The position numbers were made by a program, and so were the translations under genes. From Bacteroidales bacterium UBA5197 (GTDB lineage: Bacteria; Bacteroidota; Bacteroidia; Bacteroidales; Lentimicrobiaceae), in NCBI GenBank assembly GCA_002412885.1, contig DHVX01000048.1:151605-215604 (forward strand): a stretch of DNA of 64,000 nucleotides, written 5' to 3'. The notes below the pieces were generated by a model that saw nothing but the letters and a program-made list of their open reading frames with translations, was not told the DNA's origin and did not search any database. Positions 53,258 through 63,960 of this stretch are shown piece after piece (position 1 is the stretch's first letter; the number at the start of each line of letters is the position of its first letter).

Positions 53258-54619
53258 ATGAAAAGGGTCAGATTTGAATATAAGTTCACATTGATTTATA
53301 TCTCTCTGGGATTTCTGTGGATATTCTTTTCGGACAAGCTAGTAGAGTCATTGTTCAACGACACGCACTATATTACTCAGTTTCAGACTTATAAAGGGAT
53401 GTTTTATGTTGCATCCACAGCCATACTGTTTTTCTATTACCTGAAATTACATATTACCCGCTTACGTAAAGCAAAAATTAAAGCCGAAGAAAGTGACCAT
53501 CTCAAAAGTGCATTTTTGCAAAATATTTCCCATGAATTACGTACTCCTATGAATGGAATTATCGGATTTTCGGGACTTTTAAAAGAAAATAATCTTACAC
53601 AAGATCAGAAAAATGAATATCTGAAAATCATTATTCAGAGTTCGGAAAGGTTACTTGAACTTGTTAACCAGATGCTGGACATTAGTCTTTTAGAAACCGG
53701 AAATATACAATTACATCCTCAGAAGGTTAACCTCGCGGATATACTGCAGGAAGTTTACGAATTATGGAAGCCAAAGGTGAAGCAAGGAATAAACTTTTCG
53801 TTTACAAATGATTTAAATGACGATGATAACAACATAATAACCGATGAGTATAAACTCAAACAGGTATTAAATAACCTTATCGGAAACGCAGTTAAATTCA
53901 CAGAAAAAGGTCATATACATTTTGGTTGCCATTTGAATGGAAATGAGATTGAATTTATAGTTGAAGACACTGGCATTGGGATTGCTAAGGAACACCAGCA
54001 TGAAATTTTCAAGCGGTTCAGGAAGGCTGAAAATGGAAGCTCACAATTCTATAACGGTGCAGGCATTGGATTGGCCATCTGTAAAGGAAATCTGGAACTC
54101 CTAAAAGGCAAAATTTTGGTTGAGTCAAATTCGGGAGTCGGCTCAGTTTTCCGTTTTACAATACCTCATCATCCTGCATTTTCCAGCGAAATAAAATTAA
54201 TTGAAAAAATTCCAGAACTGAAATCAATGAATGGACTGGTTGTACTGGTAGCTGAAGATGAAATTCTGAATTTCAGGTATATAGAGGAATTGCTCGCGGA
54301 CACAGGAGTGATTTTGCTTCATGCTGCCAACGGATTGGAAGCTGTTGATATCTGCCGCAAAAGAGAAGACATCAATCTGGTACTGATGGACATTAAAATG
54401 CCGGTAATGAATGGGTTTGAAGCAACCAGGCTTATTAAGGAAATCAGACCGGAACTTCCTGTTATAGCTCAAACTGCCTATATTACAGGTGACGAAAAGT
54501 ACAGATCGCAAAGTATCGGATTTTCCGATTTTCTTTCAAAACCCTTTTTGAAAGAGGATCTGCTTCATTCGATTGAATTGCAGATAAAGAAACTGAAAAA
54601 GAAAGGGAAAAGCCCTTGA
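53258..54619 (+). CDS. Hybrid histidine kinase with short membrane anchor and receiver
   Basis: A 453-residue kinase. Two helices (FTLIYISLGFLWIFFSDKLV and MFYVASTAILFFYYLKL) flank a tiny extracytoplasmic loop, so a large sensor is lacking. HisKA has H in FLQNISHELRTPMNG. The ATPase boxes are NLIGNAVKFT, VEDTGIGI and GAGIGLAICKGNLE. A receiver (about 330-450) ends the protein, with Asp in LVLMDIKMPVM. It closely resembles the kinase part of the hybrid at 37067, suggesting paralogy. An MscS channel gene follows after 79 bp. Confidence 0.93.
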   Translation: MKRVRFEYKFTLIYISLGFLWIFFSDKLVESLFNDTHYITQFQTYKGMFYVASTAILFFYYLKLHITRLRKAKIKAEESDHLKSAFLQNISHELRTPMNGIIGFSGLLKENNLTQDQKNEYLKIIIQSSERLLELVNQMLDISLLETGNIQLHPQKVNLADILQEVYELWKPKVKQGINFSFTNDLNDDDNNIITDEYKLKQVLNNLIGNAVKFTEKGHIHFGCHLNGNEIEFIVEDTGIGIAKEHQHEIFKRFRKAENGSSQFYNGAGIGLAICKGNLELLKGKILVESNSGVGSVFRFTIPHHPAFSSEIKLIEKIPELKSMNGLVVLVAEDEILNFRYIEELLADTGVILLHAANGLEAVDICRKREDINLVLMDIKMPVMNGFEATRLIKEIRPELPVIAQTAYITGDEKYRSQSIGFSDFLSKPFLKEDLLHSIELQIKKLKKKGKSP

Positions 54620-54698
54620 TTGTTTTCAAAATTACCAGACTACGATAAGTTTCAGTTTTACCATTTTCTACTTTGCCCAACAATCAAAGCAACTTACC

Positions 54699-56528
54699 AT
54701 GAAAGTGCGAACAATCATTTTTTTGTTTTTATTGCTAATAAGTGCATCAGCGCAATCGCAGAATGACTCTGTTTCGAACCAATTAAGGGAGATGCAGCAA
54801 TTGCTCAGCCAGTTTGAGCGAAACCGTATAGCTGATTCAATTCGCAAAGCATTGCTTACCGAGCAGATTACCATGCTCAGCAGTGGCGATATTCAAAAAA
54901 GGAATGAATTATCGGCCGAGATAAAACGGATCGAAACTCAGGATTCGCTGCAAAAAGCCCGGCTTTTTGCCCGTGCGCAATATTTGAAGGAAAATTCAGC
55001 TACTTTTCCCGTAATTCTCAATCGGGATACCTTGTTCAACATTTACACCAAAAGCGGCGCTTTCGGTCCCGAAGAGAGAGCAATAAGAATATCGCACAGA
55101 CTGGAGAATCTGTTGGACGACGACTTTCTGACATTAGACTCACTTCGAATTTCTGAATCTGATTTTACAACAGACATTATTTACAAGGACGTGGTAATCA
55201 TTGGAATAACTGACCTTGATGCTATGATTTATGGAAAAACAAGACATCAGCTGGCCGAAGATTATCTACTAACCATCAAATCATCATTAGCTAAAGCCCG
55301 CGAAGACCAAAGTCTTGTTAAATTACTTACACGCATTGGATTGGTTTTACTGATTATTGGTGGCGTCTGGTTCCTTATCCGGATGATTTTGAAGATTCAC
55401 ACCAAATTAGAATTATTTATTACTTCAAACAAGGATAAGTGGCTGAAAAGTCTTTCATACAAAGATTACACATTCCTTTCGGCTGAGCAGGAACTGAAAC
55501 TTGTTTATTTTGTGTTGAAGTTGATAAAATGGATTCTCATTATCCTTGCGGTTTATTTGGTTATCCCATTGATATTCAGCATTTTTCCATTCACCCGTGG
55601 CTGGGCTGATACACTGCTTACCCTGATCTGGTCACCGTTTAAAGGCATTTTAAATTCGATATGGGATTTTGTTCCCAATCTTTTTACAATCATTGTGATT
55701 GTTGTGGTTATGCGGTATTTTATGCGATTTATCCGTTATATTTTTACTGAAATAGAAGCAGAAAAACTTGTTATTTCGGGCTTTCATGCTGACTGGGCAA
55801 TGCCGACTTTCAGCATCGTAAAATTTCTGTTGTATGCGTTTATGTTTGTGCTGATTTTTCCTTATTTGCCAGGTTCTGATTCAAATATTTTCAGGGGTGT
55901 ATCGGTATTTATCGGAGTACTTTTTTCTCTTGGTTCGTCATCGGCAATAGCCAATATTATCGCAGGTATAGTCATAACCTATATGCGCCCGTTCAAAATT
56001 GGCGACAGAATTAAACTCGGTGATATGACGGGTGTTGTGATTGAAAAAACCCTGCTTGTTACCCGGCTGCGTACCATCAAACACGAAGAAATAACCATAC
56101 CCAATTCTTCTGTTTTGTCGGGAAATACCATCAACTACTCGACAAATATAAAAAACGAAGGCCTTATTATACATACAACGGTTACCATCGGTTATGATGT
56201 TCCCTGGAAAGATATGCACCAGGCCCTTATTGATGCAGCGCTGCAGACGCCTGAAATTCAAAAGCAACCTCAGCCATTTGTATTACAAACCAGCCTCGAC
56301 GATTTTTATGTTTCTTACCAGATAAATGCCTACGTAAAGAATGTAAACGGCCTGGCCGGCATTTATTCAGGATTACACCAGAATATTCAGGATGTATGCA
56401 ACGAAAGGGGCATTGAAATTATGTCGCCGCATTACCGGGCATTGCGCGATGGAAATACTTCCACAATACCGGCTGATCAGCTGCCCGAAGGTTATGCACC
56501 TCCGTCATTTCGGGTTTCAAACAAATAA
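54699..56528 (+). CDS. MscS-family mechanosensitive ion channel
   Basis: A 609-residue protein. A signal peptide (ASAQSQ) and a coiled-coil-rich periplasmic region (LREMQQLLSQFERNRI, about 20-110) are followed by several helices. The MscS core begins near RYFMRFIRYIFTEIEAEKL, with pore-helix-like SLGSSSAIANIIAGIVITYMR split over LGSSSAIANIIAGI and VITYMRPFKIGDRI. A C-terminal cytosolic vestibule includes HTTVTIGYDVPW. It relieves osmotic pressure in the family. It converges with the SusC-like gene, leaving only 10 bp between stops. Confidence 0.93.
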   Translation: MKVRTIIFLFLLLISASAQSQNDSVSNQLREMQQLLSQFERNRIADSIRKALLTEQITMLSSGDIQKRNELSAEIKRIETQDSLQKARLFARAQYLKENSATFPVILNRDTLFNIYTKSGAFGPEERAIRISHRLENLLDDDFLTLDSLRISESDFTTDIIYKDVVIIGITDLDAMIYGKTRHQLAEDYLLTIKSSLAKAREDQSLVKLLTRIGLVLLIIGGVWFLIRMILKIHTKLELFITSNKDKWLKSLSYKDYTFLSAEQELKLVYFVLKLIKWILIILAVYLVIPLIFSIFPFTRGWADTLLTLIWSPFKGILNSIWDFVPNLFTIIVIVVVMRYFMRFIRYIFTEIEAEKLVISGFHADWAMPTFSIVKFLLYAFMFVLIFPYLPGSDSNIFRGVSVFIGVLFSLGSSSAIANIIAGIVITYMRPFKIGDRIKLGDMTGVVIEKTLLVTRLRTIKHEEITIPNSSVLSGNTINYSTNIKNEGLIIHTTVTIGYDVPWKDMHQALIDAALQTPEIQKQPQPFVLQTSLDDFYVSYQINAYVKNVNGLAGIYSGLHQNIQDVCNERGIEIMSPHYRALRDGNTSTIPADQLPEGYAPPSFRVSNK

Positions 56529-56538
56529 ACTTCTGTTG

Positions 56539-59214
56539 TCAGATCCCAAACTTCAGCGATAGCGAGTAAATGCGGGGCCTCGGATAGCTGAGGAAATCAA
56601 TTCCACTTGTAGTTTCGGGATCAATCCCTGTGTAACCGGTGGTTAGAAATGCATTTTGAACCGCAGCTTCAATTTCGAGTTTTGAATCAAGACCGGCAAT
56701 TTTGTTGAAAGTGTAACTCAGGCTAACATTATCAATCCTCAGGAATGACGCATCCTCCACATAATAATCAGAATAGAACCAGGGATTGTTAAAATCCGAT
56801 TTTTCTACAAGCTTTGGGATATTTGTAATGAATCTACCTCCCCAACCTGCAACTCCTGACCAATATGAGGATGCTGCCATCTGATTGTAAATTGAATGAC
56901 CTTTGTTCATTCGTGCTGCAATTCCCAATCTGAAAGCTGAGTAGTTAAGCACCAATTGTAAAGAAGCTACAAGATTGGGATCAGATTTCCCGTATATGTA
57001 TCTGTTTGCTTCATTGCCATAAACTGACCCGGTTTGACCAGCGAAATTGGTAAAGACTCCTTCAATGGGCTTGCCGGAGCCATCATACATCTGACTGTAA
57101 ACATAGAAAGAATTGGGGGCATAACCCTCTTTCAAAATCATTATATGATTTCCAATACCTTGATTTATATTTTCATAAACAAGAAAGTCCACAAACCCCG
57201 GCAGTGAAACAACTGTTCTTTCATTGAAAGCCAGATTTACACCGGCTTGCATATTAAACTTTCCCTGACTGATTATCACTGAATTAAAGTTTATTTCTAA
57301 TCCTTTATTCTCAATATCAGCAGCATTAACCATATGATACTCCAGAGAATATTCAATACCAGCAACAGGAATTATCATCAACTCATGTTCATACTTTTTT
57401 TTATAAAACACCAGCGAACCGGAAAGCCGATGATCAAGCATTTGGAATCTAAATCCGGCTTCTGACTGAGTTATAATTTCAGGCCTCAGGTTAGGTGAAT
57501 AATGAATGGGGGTGTGAAAGTTCCCGAATGGTTGAGTTCCGTCATTAGAGTTAGAAATAGTTTTATAAGATGTTGAGTACATCCATCCAGCATTTATGCG
57601 GCTGTAAGAATAAAACACTTCAAGGTCATTCAAAACTTTCAGATTTCCAAAAAGCGGTTCCTGCTTTATGTTCCAGACTGCGCCAAAGCCGGGAGACAAT
57701 TTCTTCAGAGCATCATTTTTAAACATACTGCTTGTTTCATTCATCAGGCTGAAACTAACACTGTAGCGATTGAGAAATTCCATATTTAACATGGAATAGA
57801 AAGTTTTTTTTAAATCTTTGCCCCATGAGCTATACCTGGCTGAATCTCCTTTACTATAAGTAAATTCCGAAGAATAAAATTCTTTGTCCTGAGCCCGATA
57901 ACCTGCTGTAAAACTGATGTTTGATTTTAATTTTTGAAAATATTGGGCATACAAAATGTAAGGTTCAAAAAATCTTTCTTCAGCATTGTTTTTGTAGGTT
58001 GCCGTTACACCAAATGAGTTATACATTTCTGCCCAGGCGGCTGACATATGCGGAGATTTAGTGTGGGTTGTAATGGCTTGCCGGTAGTTGCCCCTGACAC
58101 CAAGCTTCAAAGAAGGGAAAAAATGCAACTTATACTGAATCCCGTAATTGGCAATCATGCCCTCATTGCTGGTTCTTGAATCAGTCTGCATCAGCAATGC
58201 AAGAGGATTTACCGGAGCAAAACGTTTTATGCTTCCATCTCCCTCTTTGTAATAAAAATACCCACCATACTCATTGTCTTCAAATACAGGCAAGGTAGGA
58301 TTGAATAACACTGCACTTTTAAATGCGTTATTCGGGTCAGTTCTGCTTTCGGCGTTATGGATAAACAAACTACCTTCCAGTTTAAGATGGTTTTTAAAAA
58401 ACTCCGGCCTCGCTTGTATGGCAGTATTTAATCGCTTATAACCGGTTGTTTCAATAATTCCGTTGGTTGAATTGTAGCCTGCCGATGCCTGCCATGGTAT
58501 GGTTAACGTATTGCCTGAAACACTGATATAATGGTCTTGTCCGGCAGCAGTTCGCACAATCGCATCTTGCCAGTCGGTATCAGCATCTCCAATTTGCCGG
58601 TCAAGTTCTTGATTAAAACCCAGATAAGGTTTTGAAAGCTTCTTAATTTCTGCTGCACTGAAATTTTCTACTTTCTCCGGTAGCACAGAAATTCCTGCTG
58701 TAGTCTTATAAGTAAGACTGAATTTCCTGGAATTTCTATGTGTATTAATCATAATTACTCCATATGAGGCTTCACTTCCGTATATAGTAGCCGCAATTCC
58801 ACCTGAAAGAAAAGAGACTTCTTTGATATCTCCCGGATTGAGTGTGAGTAAACTTGCAGAAACCGGAAAATTATCAACCAGAATCAACGGGTTGTTATTA
58901 CTTCCGGACAGATTAGAACCGCGGTAAAATAAATTGTGCTGCATCCCCGGCATTCCATTGGCTGAAAATGAGTTCATTCCCGGAATGCGCCCCTGAAATA
59001 ACTCTTCGGGCCTGAGAATTAATCCCCGGTTAAATTCAGATTCTGAAATAATGTGATAAGATCCTATGTAACCGAAAACCGGAACCTTTGACTTGATCGC
59101 TGCGTTACTGACTGAATCTGATTGGGATTCATTGCTCTGATCATTAAGCTGCTGGGCAGGAAGACTGAAAGTGATAAACAATGTCAGGCAAATCATAAGT
59201 ATTACATTCTTCAT
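56539..59214 (-). CDS. SusC/RagA-like TonB-dependent receptor, orphan and lacking the usual N-terminal extension
   Basis: A 891-residue outer-membrane protein starting at MKNVILMICLTLF (59212-59214), which gives a clear signal peptide; the frame is open to 59241. The plug includes EELFQGRIPGMNSFSANG and LILVDNFPVSASLLTLNPGDIKEVSFLSGG in split form (PLILVDNFPV, GDIKEVSFLSGG), the SusC pattern. The carboxypeptidase-regulatory domain found in most SusC proteins is absent. The rest is a barrel ending LSLKFGI. No SusD-like lipoprotein gene lies nearby, so its substrate is unknown. Confidence 0.88.
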   Translation of the reverse strand: MKNVILMICLTLFITFSLPAQQLNDQSNESQSDSVSNAAIKSKVPVFGYIGSYHIISESEFNRGLILRPEELFQGRIPGMNSFSANGMPGMQHNLFYRGSNLSGSNNNPLILVDNFPVSASLLTLNPGDIKEVSFLSGGIAATIYGSEASYGVIMINTHRNSRKFSLTYKTTAGISVLPEKVENFSAAEIKKLSKPYLGFNQELDRQIGDADTDWQDAIVRTAAGQDHYISVSGNTLTIPWQASAGYNSTNGIIETTGYKRLNTAIQARPEFFKNHLKLEGSLFIHNAESRTDPNNAFKSAVLFNPTLPVFEDNEYGGYFYYKEGDGSIKRFAPVNPLALLMQTDSRTSNEGMIANYGIQYKLHFFPSLKLGVRGNYRQAITTHTKSPHMSAAWAEMYNSFGVTATYKNNAEERFFEPYILYAQYFQKLKSNISFTAGYRAQDKEFYSSEFTYSKGDSARYSSWGKDLKKTFYSMLNMEFLNRYSVSFSLMNETSSMFKNDALKKLSPGFGAVWNIKQEPLFGNLKVLNDLEVFYSYSRINAGWMYSTSYKTISNSNDGTQPFGNFHTPIHYSPNLRPEIITQSEAGFRFQMLDHRLSGSLVFYKKKYEHELMIIPVAGIEYSLEYHMVNAADIENKGLEINFNSVIISQGKFNMQAGVNLAFNERTVVSLPGFVDFLVYENINQGIGNHIMILKEGYAPNSFYVYSQMYDGSGKPIEGVFTNFAGQTGSVYGNEANRYIYGKSDPNLVASLQLVLNYSAFRLGIAARMNKGHSIYNQMAASSYWSGVAGWGGRFITNIPKLVEKSDFNNPWFYSDYYVEDASFLRIDNVSLSYTFNKIAGLDSKLEIEAAVQNAFLTTGYTGIDPETTSGIDFLSYPRPRIYSLSLKFGI

Positions 59215-59552
59215 TGCGAAAGGTTTGTTATTAATATTCATATAAATAATTTGCAGTTCTGTGACTATGTTGCATCAAAGATGCATTTCAGATTCGAAAT
59301 GATTACCGATTCTCATACCAATTTCATAAAAATCAGATGGCAAACATACTCCAATTATTGATTTTGCACAAATATAAAACCAATGAGAAACGATGAAATA
59401 TCTTCTTCACATCATTCATTAAAACTAATCTTCATACATCATATTGACAATATCAATGATGTTGATTAAATGTTTTTAAATTTGCTCAAGTTCTGCATTC
59501 AGATAAGCCTGGCTTATAAACAGAAAATTATCAGTTTTTAAATTTTACACTT
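59215..59552. other. Intergenic region between divergent SusC-like and barrel-protein genes
   Basis: An AT-rich gap with a short palindrome at 59272-59286 (listed) and no recognised gene. Confidence 0.4.
59272..59286. other. Short palindrome upstream of the SusC-like gene
   Basis: TGCATC and GATGCA flank AAA, forming a perfect 6-bp inverted repeat about 60 bases before the SusC-like start. It could be an operator; support is weak. Confidence 0.3.
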
Positions 59553-60842
59553 ATGAGATTTTTTAAGATTATGTTTTTGTCATTAATTCTGACACTTGCC
59601 AGCCACATCACCAACCCGTTATTTGCGCAGGATAGATATGCAGAAGGCTACATCATCAATTTGCAAAACGACACTTTGCATGGATTTCTTGAAATTCAGG
59701 GAGAAAAACTGGCTTCAAGAGGTTGTAATTTTAAAACTTCTGAAAAAGCACCTTTGCAGAAATTCAGCCCTGCCGAAATTGTCGCATACCGCTTCAAAGC
59801 CGGCAGGTTCATGATTTCAAAAACCATTGATGTTGCCGGCAATCCGGAGACCGTTTTTCTGGAATATCTTATTAAAGGCAAAGCCAGCTTATATCAGCAT
59901 CCGGGAGAAACGGCGCCAAGATACTTTATCGAAACCGAAAAAGATGGAATGATTGAACTTTCTGAGCCTCAAAGAATTATTCACAACGACAGTGGAGCAT
60001 TTTATAATATCTCCAAACACAATGGGAAGCTCCTCTATTTAATGGCGGATTGCCCTGAACTAAAAAAAGAAATCGAACAAACCCCACTCAGGCCAAAGCC
60101 TATGATTAAGCTTGCAAACAGATATCACGACCTGGTGTGTACCGACGAAGTGTGCGTTGTGTTTGAACGCCGGTACAAAAAAGTCGAATATTTGCCTTCG
60201 GTTTCTGCAGGATTATCGATAAAGAGGATAAAATTCGGGTCAGGACTGATTTCTGATTATACGTCAGGAATTAATGCTGGTGCTGCTCTGGAAGTCAGAA
60301 ACCTGTTGGCGAATAACGAGAAAATATCTCTGGAAACAGGCATAAGTATTACCCGCATAAACCAGACAGTTTTGAGGACACCGGCCGACCTCAGAGGCTC
60401 AGAACTTATTATTATCGGCAACCGATACTATTATGTCAATAACAGAGAAGAGCTCTATTTGAGCGATTTCTACAATAAAGTATTCTTAGTGAAAACCGAT
60501 TTAAAACTCACCTCACTTACTGTACCATTGATAATGAAATACAATTTTCATAAAGAAAAATCAAGAGCAGGATTTGGATTGGGACCTCTGTTAACGTTTA
60601 ACATAAGTGAAAATAAAGATATGGATTACCCCTTCTTCACAAGCAGGTTCGGCAGAAATATTCCCGGAACGCTCGCAGGAGCAGCAGTCAATGTGTTTTA
60701 TATCAAAAAATTAAACGCAAAAAGCAGTTTTAAAATTGACCTAAGATACATGACCGACTTTTTGGTAGGTGACATACAGAAAACATACCGATTCAGAACT
60801 CAGGTTTTTCAGGCAAATCTGAGTTATAATTTCTTTTGGTAA
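59553..60842 (+). CDS. Outer-membrane beta-barrel protein of unknown function
   Basis: A 429-residue protein with a signal peptide ending near LFAQDR. Residues about 30-195 form a soluble domain (EGYIINLQNDTLHGFLEI, then FSPAEIVAYRFKAGRF), common in Bacteroidota surface proteins. The C-terminal half (from VEYLPSVSAGLSIKRIKFG) is a series of amphipathic strands ending VFQANLSYNFFW, an aromatic C-terminus typical of outer-membrane barrels. No narrower family was recognised. A strong terminator follows. Confidence 0.8.
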   Translation: MRFFKIMFLSLILTLASHITNPLFAQDRYAEGYIINLQNDTLHGFLEIQGEKLASRGCNFKTSEKAPLQKFSPAEIVAYRFKAGRFMISKTIDVAGNPETVFLEYLIKGKASLYQHPGETAPRYFIETEKDGMIELSEPQRIIHNDSGAFYNISKHNGKLLYLMADCPELKKEIEQTPLRPKPMIKLANRYHDLVCTDEVCVVFERRYKKVEYLPSVSAGLSIKRIKFGSGLISDYTSGINAGAALEVRNLLANNEKISLETGISITRINQTVLRTPADLRGSELIIIGNRYYYVNNREELYLSDFYNKVFLVKTDLKLTSLTVPLIMKYNFHKEKSRAGFGLGPLLTFNISENKDMDYPFFTSRFGRNIPGTLAGAAVNVFYIKKLNAKSSFKIDLRYMTDFLVGDIQKTYRFRTQVFQANLSYNFFW

Positions 60843-60914
60843 TCAAACTACACTAAAACTTTTCTCAATAGCTGCCAAAAGCCGGATTCGCAGATACTAA
60901 CTCCATGATGATAT

Positions 60915-60950
60915 AATGTTACAGGCTGAAATTTGCCTGTAACATTTTTT
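60915..60950 (+). terminator. Rho-independent terminator after the barrel-protein gene
   Basis: AATGTTACAGGC and GCCTGTAACATT form a perfect 12-bp stem with an 8-base loop, followed by a T-run. Confidence 0.93.
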
Positions 60951-61015
60951 GTTTGATGGCGTCTCATAGCCATACTACCTTAATACTCTGATTTCGCAAC
61001 TAAACCAGAAGAACA

Positions 61016-63439
61016 ATGATTCGCGACATTTTCCGCCACAGCATCCGTGCGCTCAGCCGCCAGAAATCCTACGTTTTTATAAACATTCTTGGCCTTGCCA
61101 CAGGAATTGCCTGCAGTATGGTAATTGCATTGTTTATTATCCATGAGTTGAGTTTCGACAATTACCACGAAAAAAGAGATCAGATCTACCGGGTAATTCT
61201 GCATGGAAAAATAAGCGGACAGGAAATGAAAGTTACCTCCACAGCTGCACCCATAGGGCCAACTATGGTTGAAGAATTTCCTGAAGTGGAGAAGTGTCTG
61301 CGCATAAACGGATGGGGCGAAACAATTATTAAATACGAAGAAGCTGTATTTACAGAAGAGCATTTTATTGAGGCCGATTCTACTTTTTTTGATTTTTTCT
61401 CAATTCCACTTTTAAGGGGAAATGTCCGGACAGCGCTTAACGAAAAGTACAAAGTTGTACTTTCTGAAACCACGGCACGCAAGATTTTCGGAGATTCAGA
61501 TCCCATCAACAAGATGCTGAAGGTGGGTAACGACACCACAAAATACCTGATCACCGGTATATTTGCCGATATTCCCGAAACAACCCATTTCGATGCCAAT
61601 ATGATCAGTTCTTTTATGACAAATCAAAGAGCAAATGATAAAATGTGGCTTTCAAATAGTTTTAATACTTACGTTATACTTAAACCCAACACCAATCCCG
61701 AAACTGTAAATGCAAAATTTCAGGATCTTATCATCAAATACGTCGGACCGGAAATCGTAAAATACCTGGGTATCGAAATCAAAGACTTTCTAACACAGGG
61801 CAATAAATACAATCTCTTTCTTCAGCCGCTTAAAGCGGTTCACCTCGACCCAAGCATTCAGCAAGACCTGAAACCTGCAAGCGACGCCAAATACATCTGG
61901 ATTTTCGGAAGCATCGGCATTCTGATCATATTAATTGCAGCCATCAATTTTATGAACCTGTCCACAGCTCAGGCATCAAAACGGGCAAAAGAAATCGGCA
62001 TTAAAAAAGTAGTAGGCTCTTCACGCGGAATGCTTATCAATCAGTTTATTCTTGAAACCATTATTTTATCGTTTATTTCTCTCATTGTTGCTGTTGGAAT
62101 TACGCAACTGGCACTCCCCTATTTCAATAAACTGTTAAGTGTTGAACTGGCAATTGGTTTATTCAGCAATTGGTACACCATTCCGGCCTTGATTTTATTA
62201 TCGATAGCAATTGGCTTTATTGCAGGAAGTTACCCTGCTTTTTACATGTCATCATTTAATCCGTATATTGTATTGAAAGGTAAAATCCGCAGCAACCGCA
62301 GTAGCCTGAATATACGAAGTGTACTGGTTGTGCTTCAATTTACTATTTCGCTGGTGCTGATTGTCGGAACACTTATCATGTTCAGGCAGATCAACTTTAT
62401 GATGAATAAAGAGCTGGGTTTCAACAAAGAACATATACTTGTGCTCAGAAGTGCTCATTCGGTTCGCGGTCAGATTGCAAGTTTTAAGACCTCGGTTCAG
62501 AAAATACCGGGCGTTTTATCAATTGCGGCATCCACTGCAGTGCCTGGTCACAGCAACAATAACAATGGCTATATGATCAAAAACAGGCCCGAGGAAACCT
62601 TCTTAATGCAAACAAACTGGGTAGATTATGACTATCTGGAAACCTACGGCATTGAACTTGAGTCGGGGCGCTTTTTCGATAAATCATTCTCAACTGATGT
62701 TGATGCGTGTATTATAAATAAGGAAGCTGTTAAGGATTTTATACTTACCAATCCGTTCGAAACCCGCATTATAAGCAACAACGGACCTGACGATGGTCAA
62801 CAACTGGTTCCGGTTATAGGTGTGGTGAAAGATTTCCATTTCGAATCGCTTAAATCTGAAATCGTTCCACACATTATGCTTTTTAAAAACGATGACATTC
62901 AGTGGGGATATTTCAGCATCAGACTATCGCCGCTTGCAACAAAAACAACCATAGCGGAAGTTGAAAAAGTATGGAGATCGTTTACCGGAAATAATCCGAT
63001 GCAATATTTTTTCCTTGATAAAGACATGGAACGACTTTACAAAGAAGAAAAGCAAAATGCAAATCTCGCCATTCTGTTTACCATACTTGCCATTTTAATT
63101 GCTTCGCTCGGGCTTTACGGACTTACCGCTTTTACTGTTCAGCAACGAACCCGCGAAATAGGCATAAGAAAAACATTTGGAGCTTCCACTGCCAAAATCT
63201 GGTATATCATTGCCAAAGAAATTCTTATTCTTATTACCATTTCGATGGCTATTGCACTTCCGCTGATCTATCTGGTGGCTGATAACTGGCTGCAGAACTA
63301 TCATTACCGCATAGACCTGGGAGCGATTGACTTTGTGTATGGATTTGCAATAGCTTTGATTATTGCACTCTCAACCATTAGTTATCGCGCAATAAAAGCT
63401 GCATTGGCTAATCCGGCGGTATCACTGAGATACGAATAA
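61016..63439 (+). CDS. ABC transporter permease, FtsX/MacB type
   Basis: An 807-residue inner-membrane protein with two MacB-PCD plus FtsX halves. The first helix is in FINILGLATGIACSMVIALFI, cut by a periplasmic domain (to about residue 285), then ILIILIAAINFMNLSTAQASKRAKEIGIKK-type FtsX (AINFMNLSTAQASKRAKEIG). The second half has LVVLQFTISLVLIVGTLI and ends ILIASLGLYGLTAFT followed by RTREIGIRKTFGAS. Such permeases export peptides, lipids or drugs with a LolD/MacB-like ATPase, which is not encoded nearby. Confidence 0.93.
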   Translation: MIRDIFRHSIRALSRQKSYVFINILGLATGIACSMVIALFIIHELSFDNYHEKRDQIYRVILHGKISGQEMKVTSTAAPIGPTMVEEFPEVEKCLRINGWGETIIKYEEAVFTEEHFIEADSTFFDFFSIPLLRGNVRTALNEKYKVVLSETTARKIFGDSDPINKMLKVGNDTTKYLITGIFADIPETTHFDANMISSFMTNQRANDKMWLSNSFNTYVILKPNTNPETVNAKFQDLIIKYVGPEIVKYLGIEIKDFLTQGNKYNLFLQPLKAVHLDPSIQQDLKPASDAKYIWIFGSIGILIILIAAINFMNLSTAQASKRAKEIGIKKVVGSSRGMLINQFILETIILSFISLIVAVGITQLALPYFNKLLSVELAIGLFSNWYTIPALILLSIAIGFIAGSYPAFYMSSFNPYIVLKGKIRSNRSSLNIRSVLVVLQFTISLVLIVGTLIMFRQINFMMNKELGFNKEHILVLRSAHSVRGQIASFKTSVQKIPGVLSIAASTAVPGHSNNNNGYMIKNRPEETFLMQTNWVDYDYLETYGIELESGRFFDKSFSTDVDACIINKEAVKDFILTNPFETRIISNNGPDDGQQLVPVIGVVKDFHFESLKSEIVPHIMLFKNDDIQWGYFSIRLSPLATKTTIAEVEKVWRSFTGNNPMQYFFLDKDMERLYKEEKQNANLAILFTILAILIASLGLYGLTAFTVQQRTREIGIRKTFGASTAKIWYIIAKEILILITISMAIALPLIYLVADNWLQNYHYRIDLGAIDFVYGFAIALIIALSTISYRAIKAALANPAVSLRYE

Positions 63440-63534
63440 CGAAGTGCTGCATGCGCTTTCCCAATTGTTTTTGCCTATGCACAGGTGAATTGACTATTTT
63501 TGCAATTGGCTAACACTGACGTTTAGTAGATGTC

Positions 63535-63581
63535 CTTTGACTCCCCTTCGACAGGCTCAGGGCAGGCTGCTAACAATGACA
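63535..63581. repeat. Dispersed repeat segment, copy 2 (copy 1 at 2806-2852)
   Basis: The run GACTCCCCTTCGAC followed by GGCTCAGGGCAGGCTGCT repeats the segment at 2806-2852 in the same orientation. Confidence 0.65.
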
Positions 63582-63722
63582 AATTGTTCGTCTTATCCTT
63601 TCCCGCACTTGCAGGACTACCAATGACAGATTTGAATTCAATCAAACGCTGATCAAAACAAAAATCAACCTTAATCACTCTTAATAACCTTAGTAACAAA
63701 ACTGACCCCCACGATTTTGAAC

Positions 63723-63751
63723 CCTGCCTGCCGGAGTGGCACGCAGGCAGG
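63723..63751. repeat. GC-rich hairpin related to the 2686-2957 repeat arms
   Basis: CCTGCCTGC and GCAGGCAGG form a 9-bp stem around 11 bases. The same stem sequence occurs in the arms of the inverted repeat near the left end. Confidence 0.65.
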
Positions 63752-63960
63752 CTTATTCATTCTTAAAAACCTTAGTGAGCTGGCAACTTTTTCATATTGA
63801 AGAAAATAAGGTTGTGAAGAAAAAAATAAGGTTGGAGGTGTTATGGTGGGTTGCCTGTTACTAAGGTTTGGAAGGTAAAATAAGGTTTGTCCTACTCACA
63901 ATAAAGTGGAGTAATGCTTTCAATTTTTATGACCATGATAATGGATAACGATAACGCCTG

